Assembly: GCA_036346395.1 (NCBI GenBank)
Contig: CM070599.1
Coordinates: 34,277,232-34,341,231 of the forward strand
Direction: 5' to 3'
DNA length: 64,000 nt
Source: Hsuehochloa calcarea
Taxonomy: Eukaryota; Streptophyta; Magnoliopsida; Poales; Poaceae
The position numbers were made by a program, and so were the translations under genes. Position 1 is the first letter of the stretch. Every line of letters begins with the position of its first letter. Shown piece by piece: positions 1-11,811 of the stretch. The notes below the pieces were generated by a model, which was given only the letters and a program-made list of their open reading frames with translations, was not told where the DNA came from and ran no database searches.

Positions 1-468
1 TGACGTAGACCTTTGAATTCTTAATCCAACTTCTGGCCTATGTTGTAGATATCACATAATTTGTTTAACAGCTATCCAATGTAAATTAGTGGGAGATTGC
101 AAAAAAATGACACACCTTATTAACTAAGTATGAAATATCTGGTCTAGTTAATGTCAAATATTGTAATGCTCCAACTATGCTTCTGTATTTTGTTGTCTCT
201 GCCAACGACAATGGTTTCCCTTCTGTTTTTGACAATTTTCCTGATGTTGACATTGGAGAGGCGACAAGTTTGCAATTCTTCATCCCGACTCGAGATAGAA
301 AGTCTAAGTATACTTTTCCTATGACAAGACCTTCACTGGATCGTTTGATCTCTATACCCAAAAAGTAATAAAGATTACCAAGATCCTTTACAGCGAATTG
401 GGCTTGTAGAGCTTGTATGAGATTACTTACATCTTGATCTGAAGAACCGGTTATTATAATGTCATCCA

Positions 469-469
469 C

Positions 470-503
<34 letters not shown>
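469..503. repeat. compound (TG)n(TA)n microsatellite inside the RT active-site codons of copia A
   Basis: A run of TG dinucleotides is followed by a run of TA. On the minus strand this reads as alternating Tyr-Ile then Thr-His codons immediately before Val-Asp-Asp, so the repeat has expanded inside the catalytic YVDD region and shifted the frame. Confidence 0.9.
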
Positions 504-1468
504 GACATTTCCACCATGGTTATAAATGAACAAGGAGGTGTTAACACGGGAAGACACAAAACCTAGCTCTTGTAACTTGGAAGTCAATCTTGAGTACCAT
601 GCTCGAGGTGACTGCTTCAGACCATATAATGCCTTGTCGAGTTTGCACAAATGATTTAGAAATTGTGGATGCTCATACCCAAGTGGCTGCCACATGAACA
701 CATCCTCTGCTAAAATGTCGTGAAGAAACGCATTCTATACATCTAATTGTCGCATGCACCACTGACGAGATATGCAATTGACAGTATGAGCCGAATCATG
801 GTTGACTTCACCAGCTGGACTGAAATTATCTTCATAGTCAATGCCAAATCTTTGTTTGAATCCTTTTGCTACTATCCGAGCTTTGTGTCGATCAATCGAC
901 CCGTCTGCTTTCCTTTTGATTTGAATACCCATTTGCAATCAATGATGTTTTGGATATGATTAGAAGGAACGAGATGCTAAGTCTTGTTCTTCAATAGAGC
1001 TGTGAGCTCTTGATCCATTGCATTTTTCCAGCAAGCTAGGTTCTTTTAGAGCTTCCAAATGAGATGTGGGCTCTACTGTAACTAGATTCACATGTTTTCT
1101 TCTCACAAGATCACACCGAATCGTTCCATCATTGAATTGTTTTAGTTTTCGAACACCATCCCTTACTCGTGTCTGCATAGGATGCCTTGCTAGTTCAACA
1201 ATCGTAGTACTACCGCTGCCGCTGTTATCGCGCATACTGTTAACAGAACCTATTGTCAACAAAAACAGTAATGTTGATGCTAAAACCGGCGAAGGAGCAT
1301 GCTGCAAATCATCATGAACAACTTCCAAGACGGGATCAGTAGGAAAAACAGTATTACCAGGTATATGTCTAGCTATATGGTCTCCCCCATCATCCACATT
1401 GTCCATACTTGGAAAAGAAGATGAAGTAGACAGAGGTGGAAGAAGGACTTGTTCTAAAAGAGACCGGT

Positions 1469-1740
1469 TTTGGATAGTTAAAAAAGGAAACACCTTCTCA
1501 TCGAAAATAACATCTCGAGAGATGTAGACTCGACCAATGGGAGGATATAGATACTTATATCCTTATGATGGCTACTATATCCGAGAAACACACATCGTTT
1601 AGACCTAAATTGTAGTTTGCTTTCAGGTGATTTGGATAGTTCAGAAAAGGGAAACAATTTCTCATCGAAAATAACATCTCGAGATATGTAAACTCAACTA
1701 GTGGGAGGATAGAGACACTTATATCCTTTATGATGGCTAC
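1469..1740. repeat. about 162-bp tandem duplication in copia A, second copy cut by the insertion of B
   Basis: The segment beginning TTTGGATAGTT near 1,468 recurs at about 1,631 with the same order of landmarks: a segment around TCATCGAAAATAACATC, then GGGAGGATA, TATCC and GATGGCTAC. The second copy runs to 1,740 and continues after the insertion at 17,714 (TATCTGAGAAACACATATCG). The duplication therefore predates insertion of the LTR element. Confidence 0.8.
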
Positions 1741-3770
1741 TGCCGGGACCGAATTTCTGAATCCGAACCCTATGTGTATTTCTGCACCAGTCCCAGATCG
1801 GTAGCAAGTGCACACAGTGGAAACATTGTTGATAACCGGTTTGAATCACGAAATAACATTAATAAATAACTAAGTACCGGCCTTATGACCACTTATTACA
1901 AAAGAGGTCAAAAGACCTTAAGTCTTATAGCAGCGGAAACAGCAAAAGAGTAAACTCCGAGTGGTGACCCATCAAAATACCCACCGGCATTCGACTGGGG
2001 AAACGCAGCCTAGTACTCCGGGAAGCCTTCGTCGAAGCCACAAGCGAAGTAGTCATAGTCATTCTCGGCATCTTCATAGACTTCTGAGATTTATTGAGTG
2101 TAGCACGTGAGTACATAAAGTACTCCGCGAGTCTTGGGAAATGATGCATATGCATAGCTTTAACAATTAGGCATATAGGGTTCATTTGCACAAAGCAATA
2201 TTTTAATTATAAACATCTTTTATAAAGCTCATTTGGCAAGAGATGATTAAAAAGAGAAAGTAAATTAAATTAAACTCTAATGCAGGTTCCAACTACCATA
2301 CATTAGTAAAAATGCTCTAATCGCCAGGTTTTCAAGAATTGAGCTATAGCTGCTCAACTGGCTCTAACTGTCAGAACCACAATCCAAGAGTTCCAACTAC
2401 TCCTAGATCTCCAAAATATTTCTTTTCAAAACCAAAACTGGAATATACCATGTGTATACGCACCTTGCTTGCCCTTGACTGTGGGCACGGCTATTCGAAT
2501 AATTTTTAACACTCTGTAGAAGTTGTACAGCTTGACCCACACGAGACAATCAGCTTATACCGTCCGCTCACACACTTCCGAAGGTGTGCGACTAAGTGAT
2601 TATCACAGGGATTTTACAATACTTTATCCTAACATTAGCCCGCCCGATGAGCTTGACCCCAAGTCATGGACGTCTTTTACCATCGACCAGGAGCTCACTG
2701 TTGTGAGGGATAACCTGCCCGGACTTGGACGTCTTTTACCAACGTCCGGCGCAAGCCCTAACAGACATGGATGTCAATTACCATCGTCTGCACTACCAGG
2801 TAAAACCTACCATCTACAGCATACGGGTGTAATGCTATAATATAGTAAATTATTATGGATATCATGGGGATATACTCCAGATCTTAGGATGGTGTGACAA
2901 TTGGCAATGGCGTTAAAGGTTTATCGTTTCACGTGTTTTCGGCAAAGAATCAGGGATGTCAGGCCATTGGCGGTCGACTGCCGACAAAGTGATCCGATCG
3001 GCCTAAGGGCGATCCAACCGCCACCCTCGAGGTCGAGGCCGGCGATGGCGATCCGGCCGGACATAGAGGCGGTCCGACCGGCCAATTTCAGAAAGTGGTG
3101 TTTTGAGCTGGGCCAAAAATAAATGGTGTAGGCAAGAGAGGAGATTCTATCGCACTTGGTCTCATAATTTTTGGAGTCTCCAGTCAAAAGTTCCATTCCT
3201 TTGAAAATTACAGTAGGTTTCGGAATTTCAGGGGCTGTTTTCGGCTAAATCCCAGCTGGCGGTCTAACCGACCAATAGGTGGCGGTCAGACCAGCCAGGA
3301 TGGGCGATCTGACCGGTTTTCACTTGGATCGTCGTCCTTCATGGTGGCGATGTTTGGTTGTAGGTCAAAGTCATGAGTTTCAGTGCATATGTGTTGCATG
3401 ATGCATATTTTGACTAACATGGGTCAAGTTGTGAAGAACTTGTTCCCGGATTCGATTTACTTGTCTATTGTTGTGCAGGTTGCTTGGTGGCCAACGACGG
3501 TCGACGGCGAGGATGATCGGGACTAGGCTTGGAGAGCTGAGGTCCAGAACGATCGACGATGCCGGGTGAGGTCAATGAACTCAAGCGTGGTGCAAGATGG
3601 ACAAGGGTGACCTATTGGACAACCCGCGGCGCAAGATGGCGCAAGGTGAAGCTGATTAGGTCAAGAGGCGATAAAGACGGTGCATTAAAATGCGTGCGTG
3701 TGTGACCCATTTATTTTGTGCCTTAACGGGAGTCCAATTGAGTCAAACTTTAGAAGGTCTAAGCCTCCAC

Positions 3771-3778
3771 TATAAATA
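3771..3778 (+). promoter_or_regulatory. TATA box of LTR C
   Basis: TATAAATA in the context CACTATAAATAG. The same box is conserved in the related fragment at 30,984-30,991, which supports it as the LTR promoter. Confidence 0.6.
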
Positions 3779-4465
3779 GAGGAGGGAGGTAGCTGCACCT
3801 CTTCTTCGTCTCTTTTGTTATTTTGAAACCCTAATTTGCTTAGGGAGAGGTTTTGTGGGGGCTAGAGTTCTAGAGAGTTTTAATGTGATTTTCGTGCTCT
3901 TGGATTGAGCATTGTCCTCCATTGATGGAGTGGCTATAAACCCAAACCATATCAAATCAATCCAAGGAAAGTTTGATCAATGTTTTGTCTCTTTGCTTTC
4001 CTTCTCTCTATTTGATGATTTTGAGTCTTTCTTTGATCCGTGAGTTTTTGCTTGATTTCTTCATGTGATCTAGCTTGCTGTGACATGTGGGAATATATCT
4101 AGGATCATCTTGATAATCAATCACCCACGAGCAAGATTTTGGATCTAGTTTTTGTTTTGACTCGGTTTTGAACCATCCTCCTCTCAAACGGAAAAGGATC
4201 GTAATTCTTCCAAGAATTTCCACAATCTTCGATTGGAATAGATTCCTAACATCATAGAGAAGGTGTGTTCCAAGTTTCATCGAGTTTGGAGTTTTAGATC
4301 AAAAGTTATATCTATTTGCAACTTCGTTTGTCGGGTTGTTTGATCTGTTCTTCACGCCGGCGGTCAGACCGCCAGGGCCACCGGTCAGACCACCAGGGTT
4401 CAGCGGTCAGATCTCCATTGACCCAGCGGTCAGACCGCCCAGCACTGAATCTTGTTTTAGCTTGT

Positions 4466-5993
4466 TGTAGGATCAAGGATAACCGACTAGAGGGGGGTGA
4501 ATAGGAGGTTTCTAAATTTTCTTAATCAAATTACCGAAATTAGCAAGATACTCTAATCAAAGATATTTAACACAATCTATGAGCTACAAAATAAGTGCAA
4601 TAAGTAAAGACAAGAATCAACCGCACAAGGACAAGGGGGTTTTTCCCGTGGTATCGAAGATTTGTCGATCTTCACTAGTCCACGTTGAGGAAGCTTGACC
4701 ACTCAAGCCGGCTCCACAAATTAAGCCTACCCTCGATCACTTGGTTGTTCTTCCTCCTCTCCGAGTTGGTGAACACCGACCAATCACTGGCAGAACGGGT
4801 CTCTTCACAAGCTTCTTTGAAGAGATCACCGAGCAACCTTCGCTAAGTCGTCTAGGTGCCGACAAGCACCAAGAGAATAGAACTTGAACTTCACTTGACG
4901 ACAATCAAGAGCCAATGGATCAACTAAGAATGCAATGCTCTTGTTTTTGCTCACTTCCTCACAAATGTGTGCAAAGAGAGTAAATGAGGAGTGAGAGGAG
5001 TGCTCAAGGCTCAAATGAATTGAATGAATGCTCAACAACACGTCCTTGAGGTGGTGGGGTGTATTTATACCCCAACAACCAAATATGACCGTTATCGTAA
5101 AATCGAGGCAAAAGTCGTGGAAATCGGAAGTTCCGCGATACAAGGTGCGGAACTACCGCGACTTCACTCGAGTGCATTATAGCGGTCATCACGGTGAGCA
5201 TTAAATGCTCGAACTAGCCGTTGATTTATGTGGAACTTCCGCCATAAGGATTTCGGTTCTTCCGTGTCGGAAGATCCGCTTTACAATGGAACTACCACAC
5301 TCGTGAAAACGGCTAAGTCCCAAAACGGGTGCTCTCTGGAAAAACCGACCGCGCATAATTGAACAGCGATTAATCGGAACTTCCGCTCATTTCATTGCGG
5401 AACTTCGCGCTGAGAATTTGGCTAAGTCAAAAAGGATGCTCTCGGAAAAATTCAACCGCGCATATTTGGAAAGAAGCCGATTAATCGAACTTCGCTCATT
5501 TCATCTGCGGAACTTCCGCACTTGAAAAATCGGCTAAGTCCAAGAGGATGCTCTCGAAAAATTCAACCGCAGCTTTTCTGACATCCGATTAATCGGAACT
5601 TCCGCCATACAATCTGCGAACGTCCGATTGTGTTCGAAAATGATTTTCTTTTAAACCAAACCAAAAGAACATGCATGATCCTAAGTTGATCCAAAGGCAT
5701 AATGAGATGCTTTCAAGCTACTAGACAAGCTCCCCTTAATAGTACGATATTTATCCTATAATCCGGTCTTTCTCCATACTCAAGACCGGTAAAATCAAAA
5801 GGGTCCTAGTCTATTTATACCTTGTCTTTGAGACCAACTCCATCTTTTCAACATTCTTTGACATGCAGCTCCTTGGATTCACTTTGTCATTTGGGACTAT
5901 GCCTTGTAAACACTTCAACAAACATGTTAGTCCCATATTCACATAATGTCATTAATTACCAAAATACAATTTTTAGGGGCCTAGATGCTTTCA
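4466..5993 (-). repeat. 3' LTR of element D
   Basis: TGTAGGATCAAGG to AGATGCTTTCA, 1,528 bp on the plus strand. It matches 13,791-15,325. It contains copies of the CGGAAGTTCCG dyad between about 5,125 and 5,610. Differences from the other LTR cluster in that dyad-rich part. Confidence 0.92.
5061..5070 (-). promoter_or_regulatory. TATA box of element D (3' LTR copy)
   Basis: The minus strand reads GTATAAATAC. The same box occurs in the upstream LTR at 14,386-14,395, where it would drive element transcription. Confidence 0.6.
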
Positions 5994-6007
5994 ATCTCCC
6001 CCTTTTT
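5994..6007 (-). promoter_or_regulatory. polypurine tract of element D
   Basis: The minus strand reads AAAAAGGGGGAGAT directly before the 3' LTR start TGAAAGCATC, the expected plus-strand DNA priming site. Confidence 0.85.
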
Positions 6008-6404
6008 GGTAATTGATGACAACACAATAAGGTTGTGAGAGAAAGTTGGTTTGAAAATGAAAAGCTCCCTTAACATGTGCATATTGAGTAGAAGATAATG
6101 TAAAGCACATGTTTGGATTTTCAGGAAATATTGGCGGAGTTTCTGTAGAACATTGTTACTTGGAAGAGAACAAATGACAATAAAGATAGAGCATTCACAT
6201 CACATAGTCATTCATCATTAATCAAATATCCAAGTACAACAAAAATATAAAATACCACAAGATGTTATGATAAGCATCTAAGCACCAAAGTTCATTACAA
6301 GCCATAGTCAAAAAGACACTACAATATCATAATAGATAAGACTAGCTCTCTCTCTCACTAACACACACTCTTCTCTCCCCCTTTGTCATCAAGGGCCAAA
6401 AGGG

Positions 6405-7385
6405 TCACTCCGCAGGAGGATCTTGCGGAGGATCAACTGGAGGAGCAGGAAGATCAACGGGAGGACCGCCCGGAGGAGAGCGAAGCGACGGCGAGTCAAA
6501 ATGAACTGGTGGAGGAAGCTGTTGGCGAACTGGTGAAAGCGCGTCAAGGCTGGCCGAGTAGGCGTCGAGTCTCGAAGTGGTCGCTGCCTCAAACGCATCC
6601 AGTCTAGAGGTGGTCACTGCCTGGAAGGTATCCTGGGATGCCCTCATCTCCAACAAGGTGGCATAAATCTGATCCATAGTGGCTATACCTTGTGGAGGAG
6701 CAGCAGCAGCAGCAGCAGGAGGTGCGGCCGGTACTTCACTTCACTGAGCACGCCTAAGATTGGCGAGGATTGGAGGACCTTCTCTTGGTTTATAGGCTTT
6801 ATGTCTTTGAAGGTAAAGCTCCATTATAATCGGTTTGTCTAATGATCAAAGCCATAATGTAAGGTGCAAAGTTTATCCGCTTGACTCGATCATTCTTTGT
6901 TCTCGCTATCTCTCTTATGATAACATCCACAACATCAAACTTCCTTCCATGCATGATGCATTCCAATATATTCCAAACATGCCCTCTAATTGCATCATAA
7001 TTCCCGCTCTTTGGTAATATGGTATGGTTAATGATCCTATTTACCAAGCTAGGAATAGGAAGAAGTCCGTGATCTTACCGAGGACAAATCTTTGAGTGGT
7101 GTCATAAAATTCATTCCAAGCGAAAGAGGAGAAGCGTGCCATCATAAATTTTCTCATATCTACTCGACTCGACATCCAATGCACGCTCAAACCCACGTTT
7201 TGAGCAGAATGTCTCACCATTCTGTCATCCAAGTGAGTGAGAAAATCGGGAGGAATGCACCTTGTGGCATAGAATTGACGGATGATCTCATCACTATAGT
7301 TGCACTTTATTGCCACAAGGTTGTGAATCATTTCATTTGGAAGAGCTCATATGTACCCTCATATCTGTCAAGTCCATTGAGGTAG
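6405..7385 (-). pseudogene. 3' ORF region of element D (envelope position), broken
   Basis: Downstream of RNase H, minus-strand frames at 7,041-7,331, 6,799-7,047 and 6,405-6,677 carry protein-like sequence: ARFSSFAWNEFYDTTQRFV, NHTILPKSGNYDAIRGHVWN, and then a proline-rich tail with repeated TTSRLDAF/Y units. The lengths and order suggest one former ORF split by frameshifts. The middle part resembles the plant-transposon-associated domain seen in extra ORFs of several plant LTR elements. No signal peptide or clear membrane span is visible in these three frames. Calling it envelope would go beyond the evidence. Confidence 0.45.
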
Positions 7386-7829
7386 GACCAATTGATGTAC
7401 TTGTGATCAGCGAATGGTTTGTTTGGTCCATAAAAGAGATCATAAACTCGCCTTTGAAATTTGGTATGAAAACGAGGGTCATCAACATTTCTCGAAGTGA
7501 GTATTGATCTTTATCCCTAAGAATAGTGTAGTCGTCTTTGTAAGTCCTTTAAGATCAATTTCAATCTCTTAGGTTCTCCTAGTTCCTCATCGATTCATAC
7601 TCGATTCTTCTCCTGATCCACTTTCTTCTGATCCTGAATTATCTGATTCTTCCTCATTTCTTGAAGAAGATGCTCCAGCATCTGAATAGTGCTTTGGGAC
7701 TGACATCTTCATCCTAGGCATCTTCAAGAACAACAATGAATGGAATGTCAAAGTTTGAATCAAATGAACATGTGATTTTACATTTGTCGGGACAATCGGA
7801 AGCTCATAAGTTGCACTCGGAACTACATT

Positions 7830-8450
7830 GGCGGAAGTTCCGCGTTTTCAACGGCGGAAGTTCCGATTATCTGAGCCGATTCTAGGTCAATAGGAATTTT
7901 GGATTTTTCAGTATTTGAATGGATTGAATCCATGGATTCGATGCATATACATCATATGATACTGAATAAACCTATTTTCCCAAGAATCAACCACAGATTT
8001 CAACAACATTTGATTTTTCCCAAAAATTTGACCTAGGGTTCATAAGGATGCAAATCCAAGAAGGAATTGGAAATACCTTGAGAGAAATGAGAGATTGAAC
8101 CCTTGGGAAGCAGTTGATTGGTTCGGATTGAAGGAATCACCAAGAGGAACACGAATTTTCGGTGGAGAAAGAAAAAAAAGAAGGAGAAGAGGCCTTCGGG
8201 ATAGCACAGGGGCGGCTGGAGAGAGGTATAAAGCAGGAGTAACCGCAGGCAATAAATGTTTCTCAACTACCGGAAAGCGGAAGTTCCGCAGAACAACAGC
8301 GGAAGTTCCGACAATGAAGTTCCGCGCTGGAAGGCGGAAGTTCCGATTATCTGACGCCGGAAGGAGCCGAAAACGGAAGTTCCGCAACACAACAATGGAA
8401 GTTCGAAGACGAAGTTCCGCTACCGAGAGGCGGAAGTTCGATTATCTGAC
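7830..8450. repeat. cluster of about ten CGGAAGTTCCG-type palindromes upstream of the 3' LTR of D
   Basis: Copies or near-copies of GCGGAAGTTCCG occur at about 7,830-7,870 and repeatedly at 8,275-8,440. The same dyad recurs in both LTRs. Clustered palindromes are a known trait of Sirevirus non-coding regions (from memory). The role is unknown. Confidence 0.8.
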
Positions 8451-8812
8451 ACTTCAGGAAGAGGAAGTTGAAATTGAAGATTTTGCAAATAATCCTTAGT
8501 TTTGCACTCAACCAAGTATCATTCAGATTATTATGCAATAAAAGACTAATGTCTATATGATAAAGTAATTTTATCAAAATATCACATTTGGAGCGAAAAT
8601 TTGAGTAAAACATCTTAAAATAGACAAAAATACAACTAAGACCCAAAGTGCATGTGACAAGAGTTCAAGCGACATTTGAATAGTCAATGACATTTAACTC
8701 ATTCCTCAATAGGCAAAAGCGACCTTCATCTAAAGGTTTGGTAAAGATATCGCTAATTGATTTTCGATTGCAAATGTGGCTAATTTCAATATCTCCCTTG
8801 CACACATGATCT

Positions 8813-9260
8813 CTAAGGAAATGATGGCGGATATCTATGTGCTTGGTTCTTGAATGTTGGACGGGGTTGTTGGCTATTTTCTTGCACTATCATTATCACA
8901 CAATGAGGCATTTTGTCAAATGTTATTCCATAATCCATCAAAGTTTGCCTCATCCAAAGCAATTGTGCACAACAACTACCTGCAGAAACATATTCGGCCG
9001 GCGGTGGAAAGAACATGAGTTTTGTTTCTTGGAGGACCAAGACACTAAGGATCTACCTAAAATTGACAACTCCACGAGGTGCTTTTTCTATCCACTTTAC
9101 AACCCGCATAATCCGAATCCGAATATCCAATCAAATCAAATTTTGCACCTTTTGGATACCAAAGGCCAATACTTGAGGAATGCTTTAAATATCTTAATAT
9201 TCTTTTGTGACCATTAAATGACATTCTTTTGGAGCCGATTGAAAACGTGCACACATGCAA
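8813..9260 (-). pseudogene. RNase H region of element D
   Basis: Minus-strand frames 9,057-9,260 and 8,813-9,040 hold copia RNase H landmarks: RILRYLKHSSSIGLWYPKG, GYSDSDYAGCKVDRKSTS and AEYVSAGSCCAQLLWMRQTL. The aspartates of the DSDYAG block and the later AEY glutamate are present. Frame changes separate the pieces, so the domain is broken or mis-assembled here. Confidence 0.8.
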
Positions 9261-10783
9261 ACGCTAAACATAATATCGGGCCTAGATGCGGTAAGATAAA
9301 GCAAACTACCAATCATAGACCTATAAAGCTTTAAATCAACCGATTTACCTCCTTCGTTTAGATCAAGATGTCCATTTGTAGCCATGGGAGTCTTGATGGG
9401 TTTTGCGTCATCCATGCCAAATCTTTTGAGTAAGTCCTTCACATACTTGGATTGGCTTATGAAGACCCCATCCTTGAGTTGTTTGATTTGAAGTCCAAGA
9501 AAGAAACTGAGTTCTCCTATCATTGACATCTCAAACTCCCTAGACATCATATCACCAAACTCTTTGCAAAAATCTTGATTAGTAGAACCAAAAATTATAT
9601 CATCCACATAAATTTGACAAACAAAGAAATCATCATCAATAATTTTGGTAAACAAAGTTGTATCAACCTTTCCGATTTTGAATCCCTTAGAGAGTAGAAA
9701 ATCTCGAAGGCGCTCATACCATGCTCTAGGAGCTTGTTTTAAACCATATAGCGCCTTTGAGAGTTTATACACATGATTAGGATTTTTGGGATCTTCAAAA
9801 CCCGGAGGTTGTTCAACAAAGACAAGTTCGGATATTTTGCCATTTAGGAAAGCACTTTTAACATCCATTTGAAATAATTTAATATCAAAGCATGAAGCAA
9901 AAGCAAGTAAGATGCGAATAGACTCAAGTCTTGCTACGGGTGCAAATGTTTCATCATAATCTAAACCCTCAACTTGAGTATATCCTTGAGCAACTAACCT
10001 TGCCTTGTTTCTTACCACAACTCCATTTTCATCTTGTTTGTTCCGAAAGACCCATTTTGTGCCAATAACATTATGCTCCTTGGGTCTTTCCACCATTGTC
10101 CAAACATCATTTCGGGCGAAGTTATTTAGCTCCTCATGCATAGCATTCACCCAATCCGGATCTTCTAGTGCTTCATCTATACGCTTTGGTTCCAAAGAGG
10201 AAACAAAAGAGTAATGTTCACAAAAAGAAGCAATACGAGAGCGAGTTTGGACACCTTTGCTTACTTCACCCAATATTTGGTCTATTGGGTGGTCTTTGGC
10301 TATTGCGTTGTGGATCCTTTGAGGTAGATTAAATGATTGATCTCCTTCCTTGACATCTTCTTGATCTTGATTTATTTCATTTGTCACGGAAGAGGTAGGT
10401 GGCTCAACTCTCATGGATGATGATGGTTCACTTTGATCTTCTTTTGGCTTAATATCCCCAATTTGCATATTCTTCATTGCTTCCATAAGAGCTCCATTGC
10501 CTACATCATCAAAATCCTCTTGCTCTTCTTGAGAGCCGTTAGTTTCATCAAATTGTACATCGTGTCTTTCTTCAACAATACCACTAGTTTTGTTAAAGAC
10601 ACGATATGCTTTGCTATTTGAGGAATAACCAAGTAGAAAACCGACATCACACCGACTTGCAAATTTAGAAAGTCGAACACCCTTTCTTAAGATGTAGCAT
10701 TTGCAACCAAATACTCTAAAGTAAGAAATGTTGGTTTCTTCCAACAAGGAGTTCATAGGAAGTCTTTTCAAAAGTCTATGCAA
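9194..10783 (-). CDS. element D polyprotein part: integrase C-terminus, linker and reverse transcriptase
   Basis: A 529-codon open frame. The first 70 residues are the integrase tail (YFRVFGCKCYILRKG, FLLGYSSNSKAYRVF). An acidic linker follows to about residue 215, then copia reverse transcriptase from about residue 225 (TMVERPKEHNVIGTKWVFR) through QMDVKSAFLNG and KALYGLKQAPRAWYERL to the catalytic YVDD at residues 392-395 (9,599-9,610). It ends with YRSMIGSLLYLTASRPDI. RT copies element RNA to DNA in virus-like particles. The catalytic core shows no visible loss. The frame is separated from integrase core and RNase H by shifts that could be real or assembly error. Confidence 0.88.
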   Translation of the reverse strand: MHRLLKRLPMNSLLEETNISYFRVFGCKCYILRKGVRLSKFASRCDVGFLLGYSSNSKAYRVFNKTSGIVEERHDVQFDETNGSQEEQEDFDDVGNGALMEAMKNMQIGDIKPKEDQSEPSSSMRVEPPTSSVTNEINQDQEDVKEGDQSFNLPQRIHNAIAKDHPIDQILGEVSKGVQTRSRIASFCEHYSFVSSLEPKRIDEALEDPDWVNAMHEELNNFARNDVWTMVERPKEHNVIGTKWVFRNKQDENGVVVRNKARLVAQGYTQVEGLDYDETFAPVARLESIRILLAFASCFDIKLFQMDVKSAFLNGKISELVFVEQPPGFEDPKNPNHVYKLSKALYGLKQAPRAWYERLRDFLLSKGFKIGKVDTTLFTKIIDDDFFVCQIYVDDIIFGSTNQDFCKEFGDMMSREFEMSMIGELSFFLGLQIKQLKDGVFISQSKYVKDLLKRFGMDDAKPIKTPMATNGHLDLNEGGKSVDLKLYRSMIGSLLYLTASRPDIMFSVCMCARFQSAPKECHLMVTKEY

Positions 10784-10864
10784 ATAAAGGCGATTTATGG
10801 CATGACAAGCGGTATTAATGGCTTCCCAAAAGCGATCTAAGTATTATACTCATCAAGCATTGTC

Positions 10865-11497
10865 CTAGCCATTTCTATTAATGTACGATTTTTCCTTTCT
10901 ACTACTCCATTTTGCTCGAGTGTAGGTAGTGGAAAACTCATGCTTTATTCCTAGTTCATCACAATAATCTTCAATATTAGTGTTTTGAACTGGAACCATT
11001 ATCACTCGGATTTTCTTTATTATAAAATCAAATTCATTTTGAGCCCTTTTTGCAAAACTTTTAAAAATCTTGGGGGCTTCACCTTTGTCATATAAGAAGA
11101 ATACCCATGTATATCTAGAGTAATCATCTACAATGACTAAACAATAGCTATTGCCCCCAATGCTCTTATAGGTTGTTGGCCCAAACAAATCCATATGTAA
11201 GAGCTCTAATGGCCTATAAGTTGACATGATACTTTTGGAAGGATGAGAGTTAGCAACTTGCTTTCCGGCTTGACAAGCACTACAAAGTCTATTTTTCTCA
11301 AACTTCACATCCTTCAAGCCAACCACTAAGTCATGTTTGAAAAGCTTTTTAAGTTGAATCATTCCCACATGACCTAGTCTTCTATGCCATAACCAACCCA
11401 TTGAAGTTTTTGCAATCAAACAAGTTTTCAAACACGATTCATTTGAGGAGAAATCAACCAAATAAAGATTGCCGAATCTAAAACCTTTAAAAATCAT
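10865..11497 (-). pseudogene. element D integrase core
   Basis: The minus-strand frame shows the zinc-binding HHCC region (WLWHRRLGHVGM ... LCSACQAGKQ) and the catalytic core start (LLHMDLFGPTTYKSIGG, IVDDYSRYTWVFFLYDKG), giving the first and second acidic residues of the DDE triad. After about residue 165 the frame is disturbed near the expected third acidic residue, and the usual NGVAER-like block reads abnormally before the ORF ends at 10,865. Integrase inserts the DNA copy into the genome. This copy is probably inactive as read. Confidence 0.82.
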
Positions 11498-11811
11498 TTC
11501 ATTTTCTTTTCTTTAAAAATAGTGACCTCCTTTTTAGAGAAAGAGCAAGTTAATCCAAGATCACATAATTGAGCAACGGATAGCAAATTAAAATTCAATG
11601 TTTCTACTAAAGATACATTTGAAATGGAAAGGTCATTTGAGATAGCAATTTTACCTAAGCCAATTACCTTTCCTTTGCTATTGTCACCAAAAGTGATCTT
11701 TTCATTTCCGCTCCCGTTCTCAAATGAGGTGAACATTTTCCGGTCTCCGGTCATGTGTTGAGTGCATCCACTATCAAGCACCCAATGCCTTCCACCGGTC
11801 TTGTAGTTCAC
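11494..11811 (-). CDS. element D aspartic protease
   Basis: The minus-strand frame contains WVLDSGCTQHMTGDRKMF, the copia protease active site (DSG), followed by ITFGDNSKGKVIGLGKI and LLSVAQLCDLG, the normal continuation toward integrase. It overlaps the next frame by four bases, so a frameshift or intentional frame change lies at 11,494. Protease matures the Gag-Pol polyprotein. Confidence 0.82.
   Translation of the reverse strand: MNYKTGGRHWVLDSGCTQHMTGDRKMFTSFENGSGNEKITFGDNSKGKVIGLGKIAISNDLSISNVSLVETLNFNLLSVAQLCDLGLTCSFSKKEVTIFKEKKMK

Larger units (their letters stand above)
62..1740 (-). pseudogene. copia A polyprotein remnant: end of integrase, linker, reverse transcriptase, start of RNase H
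   Basis: Minus-strand translations show copia RT blocks in several frames: KADGSIDRHKARIVAKGF (about 860-920), ALYGLKQSPRAWYSRL (about 590-640), VDDIIITG (about 445-470) and SIVGALQYLTLTRPDISY (about 110-165). The linker (960-1,493) carries HPMQTRVRDGV, the usual end of the region between integrase and RT. The catalytic tyrosine-valine-Asp-Asp region is disrupted by a dinucleotide repeat (469-503). Several frameshifts make it non-functional. It is the left part of element A, continued at 17,714. Confidence 0.85.

Noticed and set aside
4466..8450. CGGAAGTTCCG clusters as heat-shock elements
   Set aside because: Heat-shock elements need GAA and TTC separated by two bases in alternating 5-bp units. 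Here the spacing is one base and the units are not arrayed.
7830..8450. Repeated dyads as a CRISPR array
   Set aside because: Spacing is irregular, repeats are 11-12 bp, and the context is a plant retrotransposon.
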